Source of the DNA: an uncultured Bacteroidota bacterium
GTDB taxonomy: Bacteria; Bacteroidota; Bacteroidia; Chitinophagales; Chitinophagaceae
Length of the DNA stretch: 7,875 bases
Direction: 5' to 3'
Assembly (NCBI GenBank): GCA_903851455.1
Contig: CAINOM010000671.1
Span: 1 to 7,875 of the forward strand
Of this stretch, positions 1-4,894 are shown one piece after another; position 1 is the first letter of the stretch; every line of letters begins with the position of its first letter. Made by a program: the position numbers and the translations under genes. The notes under the pieces are model-generated. The model worked only from the letters and a program-made list of their open reading frames with translations, was not told the DNA's origin and ran no database searches.

Positions 1-91
1 AAACTACCTGAATCTCGCCAAGGAGATACTGCAGAAAAACAACATGACCAAGATCAAGAATGAGGATAAGATCTTTGAAAAGGAAGAATAG
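1..91 (+). CDS. parA: ParA/Soj chromosome-partition ATPase, C-terminal fragment
   Basis: Only the last 29 codons are in the window; the gene begins to the left. The frame from base 2 reads NYLNLAKEIL and ends KEE before TAG at 89-91. This resembles the C-terminal helix of Bacteroidota ParA/Soj proteins, where the ending '(E)NYLxLAKEI' is usual. ParA is the deviant Walker A ATPase that binds DNA non-specifically and, with ParB-parS, segregates chromosome origins. No catalytic motif is present in this fragment. The identification therefore rests on the tail and on the complete parB starting 43 nt downstream in the same direction, the standard parAB order. A two-gene operon is likely. Confidence 0.8.
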   Translation, partial: NYLNLAKEILQKNNMTKIKNEDKIFEKEE

Positions 92-98
92 AAGGAAG

Positions 99-133
99 TT
101 TTGAATTTTGAATTTTTACTTTTGAATTTAAGA
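99..133 (+). repeat. Degenerate heptanucleotide tandem repeat (TTTTGAA) in the parA-parB gap
   Basis: Units of period 7 start at 99, 106, 113 and 120. Units 1, 2 and 4 are exact TTTTGAA and unit 3 is TTTTTAC; a partial unit follows. As a consequence the 10-mer TTTTGAATTT occurs three times (99, 106 and 120). The repeat fills most of the intergenic gap and ends at the parB start. It may be a spacer, a protein-binding array, or slippage-derived sequence. Confidence 0.75.
117..124 (+). promoter_or_regulatory. Possible Bacteroidota -7 element before parB
   Basis: TACTTTTG matches the Bacteroidota -7 consensus TAnnTTTG. No TTTG lies at the usual distance upstream; the nearest (100-103) leaves only 13 nt. 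A start a few bases downstream would leave a leader of about 4-6 nt before the parB ATG. It arises within the heptamer repeat and may be fortuitous, with parB simply read through from parA. Confidence 0.25.
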
Positions 134-134
134 A

Positions 135-1070
135 ATGTCGCAGGTAAATAAAAAACAGGGTTTAGGGAAGGGGATACGGGCGCTGCTCGATACTATTGAC
201 GATGAAATAAAAACTTCGAAAGATGCTGTGCCTGCAGCAACCGGTCAGAACAACAATAACACGAATACCAACAACAATTCCGGCATAGCACGTATACCGT
301 TGAGCCAGATAGCGGTAAACCCCAAACAGCCGCGCCATGATTTCGATCAGCAGGCTTTACAGGAGTTATCTGAGAGCATCAAGCTTCATGATATCATCCA
401 GCCGATAACGGTAATCAGAACCAGTCCGGGTAAGTATCAACTGATAAGTGGTGAGCGTCGCCTGCGCGCTTCGCGCATGGCGGGCCTTACGGATATTCCT
501 GCTTATGTGCGCACGGCAGACAGCCAGCAGGTGCTGGAAATGGCACTCTTGGAAAACCTGCAGCGAGAAAACCTCAATGCTATAGAAATAGCGATGAGTT
601 ATCGCCAGCTGATGGACGAGTGCGGGCTGACGCAGGAACAGGTAGCGGAGCGAATGAAGAAAGAGCGTAGCACTGTAGCCAACTATTTACGTTTACTTAA
701 GCTTCCTCCCGATGTACAAAAGGCTGTTCGCGACCGGCAGTTGAGCATGGGCCATGCACGTGCCATAATCGGGCTTGAGCACGTAGAGCAGCAGCTATAT
801 GTCTTCCGCGAGACGATGCAGAAAGGCCTGTCTGTTCGTCAGGTAGAGCAGATGGTGAAGGATATGGGTACGGATAAGGCTCCCGTTGTGCAACCTAAGG
901 CCGCAGCCACAAAATTAGCGCCGGCTTATAAACGTATTGAGGATAGCATGGCATCGCACTTTTCCACACGCGTAAAGCTGGACCGGAAAAAGACCGGAAA
1001 AGGTACCGTGGTTATAGAGTTTTATAATGATGACGACCTTGGGCGTATCATGGAGAAGATGAATCTCTGA
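135..1070 (+). CDS. parB: ParB/Spo0J chromosome-partition CTPase and parS-binding protein
   Basis: A complete 311-residue ParB of normal length for chromosomal Spo0J-type proteins. Residues 6-18 (KKQGLGKGIRALL) match the N-terminal ParA-stimulating segment. An Asn-rich linker occupies about 38-48. The ParB/sulfiredoxin-like N-terminal domain follows: VNPKQPRH (61-68, C-motif), GERRLRA (106-112) and ENLQREN (140-146), the motifs that form the CTP pocket. A helix-turn-helix lies at about 165-186 (LTQEQVAERM...STVANYLRLL) and reads parS. The remaining C-terminal part, ending at Leu311, includes the dimerisation region. By family knowledge ParB loads at parS as a CTP-gated sliding clamp, recruits SMC and stimulates ParA. 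The ATG at 135 is chosen because the ParA-interaction motif starts immediately after it; there is no Shine-Dalgarno, which is normal in this phylum. The gene follows parA and ends 36 nt before a strong terminator. No good parS site (TGTTTCACGTGAAACA type) was seen in the window. Confidence 0.97.
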   Translation: MSQVNKKQGLGKGIRALLDTIDDEIKTSKDAVPAATGQNNNNTNTNNNSGIARIPLSQIAVNPKQPRHDFDQQALQELSESIKLHDIIQPITVIRTSPGKYQLISGERRLRASRMAGLTDIPAYVRTADSQQVLEMALLENLQRENLNAIEIAMSYRQLMDECGLTQEQVAERMKKERSTVANYLRLLKLPPDVQKAVRDRQLSMGHARAIIGLEHVEQQLYVFRETMQKGLSVRQVEQMVKDMGTDKAPVVQPKAAATKLAPAYKRIEDSMASHFSTRVKLDRKKTGKGTVVIEFYNDDDLGRIMEKMNL

Positions 1071-1105
1071 TGATTTCTCAACAATATTATTGCGGTATAC
1101 CGCAT

Positions 1106-1146
1106 AAAAAAGCAGGGGCTCAAATGTTTGAGCCCCTGCTTTTTTT
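1106..1146. terminator. Bidirectional intrinsic terminator between parB and htrA
   Basis: AGCAGGGGCTCAAA (1111-1124) pairs perfectly with TTTGAGCCCCTGCT (1127-1140); in practice the loop is about four bases. Five A's precede the stem and six T's follow it. It therefore works as a Rho-independent terminator for parB on the plus strand and, with a U5 tract, for the convergent protease gene on the minus strand. Confidence 0.93.
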
Positions 1147-1171
1147 AAAGATGTTTTTCAAGAAATGGGTG

Positions 1172-2650
1172 TTATTCGTCAGAAGATACATTCACATCAG
1201 TGAGCGTATAGTAGTACATGCCTTGCCTGCCGGGATAGAAGCCTGCGATCTGGGCACTCTTACCCGCTGAGAGGGCAATGAGCAGATCGCCGGCAGAGCC
1301 TACCGGGCTGTTATTCACCTGCAGTATCACAAAGCCTTTGGTCATTTTCGTCTGCCTGGCAAATGCTCCGCGCCCCAGATCAGTTAATACAACTCCCTTG
1401 TCTGTGCTATAGCTGCTTTTTTCACTTTCGGTAAGCGGGCGGAATGTAGCACCCAGTATCTTTGGGTCGCCTTTCATTATTTCAGTAGTGCCGTTCAGGT
1501 TGGTCAGCAGTACGTTTGTGTTCACCTCCTTGCCGTCGCGGTTATAAGTGATGCTTACATTGTCGCCGGGGTGATAGCGCGCCACTAATTCCTGCACTTC
1601 ACCCTTTGTGTTTACCAGTTCCCCGTTTATCTTGGTGATGAAGTCACCCTTTTGTATACCTGCCTTAGCGGCGCCACTATTGGGGCGTACGGTTACCACG
1701 TATACACCGTCATGCTTATCGAGCCCGGTTGCAGCCTGTTGCTCTGCTGTGATCGACTTATCTACGTATTCTATGCCCATTATCGCGCGCTGCACAGTAC
1801 CATATTTTATCAGGTCGTTTACAGCTTTACGTACGATGTTAGAAGGTATTGCATAAGAATAGCCGGCATAAGAACCCGTTGGGGAGGCTATCGCGGAGTT
1901 AATACCTACCAGTTGGCCGGTAGTATTTACCAGCGCACCACCACTGTTACCTGGGTTTACGGCGGCATCTGTCTGTATGTAAGACTCGATAGAATGGTCT
2001 TGCTGGTTGATGCCCAGGGAGCGGCCCTTGGCGCTGATAATGCCGGCTGTCACAGTAGCATCCAGGTTCAGCGGATATCCTACTGCGAGCACCCACTGAC
2101 CCAGCTTCACCTCATCGCTGTTCGCGAATTCCATAAATGGCAGGGTTTTCTCCGTGGTTATTTTCAGTACCGCGATGTCTGTGGATGGGTCAGTCGCAAC
2201 TACCTTGGCCTTGGTGTCATAGCGGTCGTTGAAAGTTACGATCACTTCATCCGCATCTTGTACGACGTGGTTGTTTGTAACTATATAGCCATCGGGCGAA
2301 ATAATGACGCCTGAGCCTGAGCCACGCTGCTCGGGGATCATATATTTCTGCGGTCCAAAGAGCTGGCTGAACATGTCGTTGTTGTCAACAGTTACTACGC
2401 GTGACTTTAGTGTTGTTTTTACATGTACTACCGCCCTTACAGCAGACTCAGCCGCCCCTTCAAAGTTAACCGGTGCTGCCGGGTTGATGGTGCCATTGTT
2501 GTTGTAAGAAACATAGCTTGCCGGTGTCGATCCTGGTGAGCTCGCAACTGTAAAATAGGGGGTACTGTGCTGATAGTGGGATACCGCGAAAATTGTCATT
2601 ACAGATGTCAGTGCAGCTGTTAAAATGACCGGGAATAATCTGGTTTTCAT
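1172..2650 (-). CDS. htrA: Do/HtrA (DegP/DegQ-like) periplasmic serine endoprotease
   Basis: A 492-residue HtrA-family protease, of usual length for a two-PDZ Do protein. Residues about 5-23 form a hydrophobic N-terminal signal or anchor; no strong signal peptidase site is evident, so membrane anchoring is possible. The trypsin-like domain spans about 65-285. The catalytic triad is visible: His128 in TNNHVV, Asp158 in DPSTDIAVLK and Ser236 in NPGNSGGAL, so the enzyme should be active. PDZ1 covers about 290-385 (GVYVVTVRPNSGAAKAGIQKGDFI) and a more divergent PDZ2 about 395-483. By family knowledge it degrades or refolds damaged envelope proteins. ATG at 2650 is supported by the signal segment directly after it; the upstream leader is A-rich without a Shine-Dalgarno. 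It is transcribed toward parB and shares its terminator. A separate promoter candidate (2689-2716) and the terminator at 2760-2790 make it a single-gene unit. It could equally be labelled degP or degQ. Confidence 0.96.
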   Translation of the reverse strand: MKTRLFPVILTAALTSVMTIFAVSHYQHSTPYFTVASSPGSTPASYVSYNNNGTINPAAPVNFEGAAESAVRAVVHVKTTLKSRVVTVDNNDMFSQLFGPQKYMIPEQRGSGSGVIISPDGYIVTNNHVVQDADEVIVTFNDRYDTKAKVVATDPSTDIAVLKITTEKTLPFMEFANSDEVKLGQWVLAVGYPLNLDATVTAGIISAKGRSLGINQQDHSIESYIQTDAAVNPGNSGGALVNTTGQLVGINSAIASPTGSYAGYSYAIPSNIVRKAVNDLIKYGTVQRAIMGIEYVDKSITAEQQAATGLDKHDGVYVVTVRPNSGAAKAGIQKGDFITKINGELVNTKGEVQELVARYHPGDNVSITYNRDGKEVNTNVLLTNLNGTTEIMKGDPKILGATFRPLTESEKSSYSTDKGVVLTDLGRGAFARQTKMTKGFVILQVNNSPVGSAGDLLIALSAGKSAQIAGFYPGRQGMYYYTLTDVNVSSDE

Positions 2651-2688
2651 ATTTGTTAGCCGTTTTTTTTTGTTCTGTATTAGTAGCT

Positions 2689-2716
2689 CAAAAATAATTC
2701 CTATTGATATTACAAA
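2689..2716 (-). promoter_or_regulatory. Candidate Bacteroidota promoter of htrA
   Basis: On the minus strand TTTG (2716-2713) is followed after 16 nt by TATTTTTG (2696-2689). This fits the Bacteroidota -33 TTTG / -7 TAnnTTTG pattern, with a spacer slightly shorter than usual. It would give a leader of roughly 30-35 nt before the htrA ATG. It lies downstream of the terminator of the preceding gene. Confidence 0.45.
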
Positions 2717-2759
2717 TTTGTTAAAACACGCAACGGAACGTTAAGAAATTACTCCACGT

Positions 2760-2790
2760 AAAAAAAAGCCTGCCGGTTATCCCGGCAGGC
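2760..2790 (-). terminator. Intrinsic terminator after the T9SS-sorted protein gene
   Basis: GCCTGCCGG (2768-2776) pairs with CCGGCAGGC (2782-2790), a 9-bp GC-rich stem with loop TTATC. On the minus strand the stem is followed by a run of U's (complement of the A's at 2760-2767). It sits 29 nt past the stop codon at 2820 and separates that gene from htrA. Confidence 0.9.
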
Positions 2791-2819
2791 CTGAACCACT
2801 ATTATGCTTAAAACAGCGT

Positions 2820-3899
2820 TTACTGTACAGCTATACGGGCAATAGCAGAGCTGTTGCCATTGTTCATTTTAGCAACGTACATACCTGGTGCAAGGTGAAG
2901 ACTATTGATGGTTATTGTACCACCATTTTGTGCGTTCACAGTTTCAGAATGCAGTATGCGTCCGGCGATGTCATAAATTGTTAAAGTGTATGCACCGGCG
3001 TCAGTTACATTGTATGACAGTGAAATTTTGTCAGTTGTAGCCTGTCCGAGTGCTACCAGGGAGGTGGTTGGCGCAGTTGGCATATTTGTTACACCAGTTG
3101 TGCTGTTCGAATACATAAGATGGAAATCATCAATGCCGCTGGTCGTGCGCTTGCCGCTGCCGCCCAGTGTGTTTGTAGAGCCGGTAAGTGCTGCTATACG
3201 GATCCAGACGTTCTGGCTCTGGTTGTCCAGCAGGTTGCCGAAGTTTACAGTTACCGGAACATTGGTGAATGTATAACCGCCTGTGCTCATAGAGGTTGCA
3301 GTTACCGAAGCTGATGGTACTGGTGTGAATACGCTGGGCGATGTGCCAAAGCCATAGTCAACGGCCCACGTGGTAACGCGTGGAGACGTCTGGTCGAGGG
3401 ACTCGAGGTTGAATGTTGCCATGAAATTTGAAAGGCCTGTGGTGTTAGCCGCACAAAAAACGAAGGCCACACCCGGGTCATAACCGCCACTGCTCTTCTG
3501 GCGAACTGCGAATGCCCTGTTAGTTACTGCCTGCTCAGCACCGCAATTCATGGCGTTAGTGCCTGCACCTGCATCGTTCGATGGGCAATTCTTAAAGCCC
3601 GCGCCAAAGATGTCTGAAGCACACATTCCTGAAAGCGTATCGTTGCCCGCAGAATCTGCATAGCGTCCGTAAGAAGTAGAACCGAACGGAACGGGAGCGC
3701 CGCTTATGGAGTCAATATAAAAGTTACCATAACTCGAAGATGTAGCGCTTATGTATCCTGCCCATCCCGTTGGTAATCCTGAGCCAATGCCGTCAAAGTT
3801 CTGTGAGTAAGAGGTGCCCGTAAGTGTGTAGGGACTTACCTGTGCAAAGGTGGTACATGCACCTGCTAATAATGATGCTAGTAAAAGTGTTTTTTTCAT
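2820..3899 (-). CDS. Secreted protein with T9SS type A C-terminal sorting domain, function unknown
   Basis: A 359-residue exported protein. The start is placed at the ATG at 3899, because MKKTLLLASLLAGA begins a classic signal peptide; the frame extends 11 codons further to an ATG at 3932, but that gives a charged, unlikely leader. GGA lies a few bases upstream of the chosen ATG. Cleavage is probable at A19/Q20 (TTFAQ). The mature start carries TSYSQNFDGIGSGLPTGW (30-46), common at the front of Bacteroidota surface proteins with jelly-roll-like domains. VWIRIAAL (231-238) and GIDDF (255-259) fit a beta-sandwich of that sort. Cysteines stand at 93, 105, 119 and 149. Residues about 285-359 are a Por secretion tail (YTLTIYDIAGRIL, LAPGMYVAKM, IARIAVQ), implying transport across the outer membrane by T9SS. 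No enzymatic motif is recognised. It is the last gene of the putative receptor-lipoprotein unit, 122 nt after the lipoprotein gene, and is closed by its own terminator. Confidence 0.88.
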   Translation of the reverse strand: MKKTLLLASLLAGACTTFAQVSPYTLTGTSYSQNFDGIGSGLPTGWAGYISATSSSYGNFYIDSISGAPVPFGSTSYGRYADSAGNDTLSGMCASDIFGAGFKNCPSNDAGAGTNAMNCGAEQAVTNRAFAVRQKSSGGYDPGVAFVFCAANTTGLSNFMATFNLESLDQTSPRVTTWAVDYGFGTSPSVFTPVPSASVTATSMSTGGYTFTNVPVTVNFGNLLDNQSQNVWIRIAALTGSTNTLGGSGKRTTSGIDDFHLMYSNSTTGVTNMPTAPTTSLVALGQATTDKISLSYNVTDAGAYTLTIYDIAGRILHSETVNAQNGGTITINSLHLAPGMYVAKMNNGNSSAIARIAVQ

Positions 3900-4021
3900 T
3901 TCTATCCGTTTAATTGTTCGTGCAAAAGTCATTTTATAGTATGTTCAAATTGTGATGCCGGTATTAAGAAATTATGACGCCAGGATTACCGAATTGTTAA
4001 CCGCGGTTTTTTCTGCCGGTA

Positions 4022-4858
4022 TTAGTGGCATCTTGGTTCGGTAAACTGTACATCGGTCGTATCCCTGATCTGAAACTGGTTGGTGCTTCCGTACACGGTC
4101 AATACTCCCGTGATGGTGCCATAGCCTGATGGGGTGATCGCATTGAAAAAAGTTGCGTAGCTGCTGTTGTACAAAACAATGGAGCTTGCAGTGCCCGAAC
4201 CGCTATTACATTCCACCAGCGTACGGGAGGTGCTTGTTGCTGCACTGCTGGGCAGCGCATATACTGTATTCATTGACACGGTGTCAAATTGCATGTTGTC
4301 CAGTTTCAGCAACATATTCAGGTACGGGCCGGGGAATGACAGGTCTGTAAGCCGACATTCGCGTGGGATCACCGTGTTAGGATAAGACGCTTTTACAATA
4401 AAACTATCCTGCAGGGTAGGCGGGATGCCCGTTGCCGTGTTGCCGCCTGCGGTTACTGCATAAGCAAGCTCAGGATTACCTTTGTAGCTGGTAATATAGA
4501 GGCCCTTCAGCTTGATATACACCTTGCGACCGATCGGGTAATCGTTGTACAGGTAAGTATTTGCTACAGACACATTGATGCCCGCGGTACTATCCTGGAT
4601 AATGATCTGCTTGTAGAAATTTCCTGAGTGGTCGTCGGCAATTACAATCCCATAGATGGTGCTGTCGCCGAGCACCCTGTACGAGCCATTGGTTCCCCAG
4701 AGCGGGCTCACCAGGTCTCTTATTTTCAAATTGACCGGCAGGTGGGGGTCAAAACTGCTGAGATCCGGCGGGTTATCAAAGGACTTCTTTATACAGGAAT
4801 TGATTGCCAATGTACCGATAAGTGTTAACCCGAGCGCTGCGAAACGTATACCTTTCAT
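4022..4858 (-). CDS. DUF5689-type surface or periplasmic lipoprotein
   Basis: A 278-residue predicted lipoprotein. Residues 5-21 are hydrophobic and end INSC, with Cys22 as the likely lipidated residue. A flexible Pro/Asp/Ser-rich stretch follows (about 27-40). From about 42 to 270 the sequence resembles DUF5689: VNLKIRDL at the front, then YGIVIADDHSGNFYKQIIIQD (69-89), YPIGRKVYIKLKGLYI (107-122), and a C-terminal GTITGVLTVYG...FQIRD segment (247-265). The two VxGxV...QDxxxGI-like blocks suggest paired OB-fold-like beta barrels. No catalytic residues are recognised; by family knowledge these proteins accompany particular TonB-dependent receptors, and their biochemical role is not established. 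It starts 36 nt after the receptor stop, so cotranscription and probably physical partnership with that receptor are likely. No Shine-Dalgarno is visible. Family assignment is from memory of the domain's motifs. Confidence 0.85.
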   Translation of the reverse strand: MKGIRFAALGLTLIGTLAINSCIKKSFDNPPDLSSFDPHLPVNLKIRDLVSPLWGTNGSYRVLGDSTIYGIVIADDHSGNFYKQIIIQDSTAGINVSVANTYLYNDYPIGRKVYIKLKGLYITSYKGNPELAYAVTAGGNTATGIPPTLQDSFIVKASYPNTVIPRECRLTDLSFPGPYLNMLLKLDNMQFDTVSMNTVYALPSSAATSTSRTLVECNSGSGTASSIVLYNSSYATFFNAITPSGYGTITGVLTVYGSTNQFQIRDTTDVQFTEPRCH

Positions 4859-4894
4859 TTTATTTCTTATTTAGAAGTTTTAAAATTATTTTGA

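Noticed and set aside
756..763. GCACGTGC inside parB as a possible parS site
   Set aside because: Only the CACGTG core agrees with TGTTTCACGTGAAACA and the flanks do not. A CACGTG hexamer is expected about twice per window by chance.
1070..1270. A 66-codon plus-strand frame overlapping the parB stop
   Set aside because: It runs straight through the terminator hairpin and into the 3' end of htrA, and its translation resembles no protein family.
1652..2314. A 220-codon open frame on the plus strand opposite htrA
   Set aside because: It is antisense to a well-supported protease gene. Its translation is rich in Tyr, Cys and Arg with no domain, and it has no start-site context, so it is a shadow frame.
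3900..3932. Upstream ATG at 3932 as start of the T9SS-protein gene
   Set aside because: It would add a charged 11-residue extension before a standard signal peptide. The ATG at 3899 gives a normal export signal.
3988..4021. Possible terminator between the lipoprotein and T9SS genes
   Set aside because: Only a 5-bp TACCG/CGGTA pairing and the self-complementary AACCGCGGTT are present. There is no stable stem followed by a U-run on the minus strand.
3956..4024. Direct repeat TGCCGGTATTA at 3956-3966 and 4014-4024
   Set aside because: The second copy includes the lipoprotein stop codon, no further copies exist, and no element boundaries or target duplications are associated with it.
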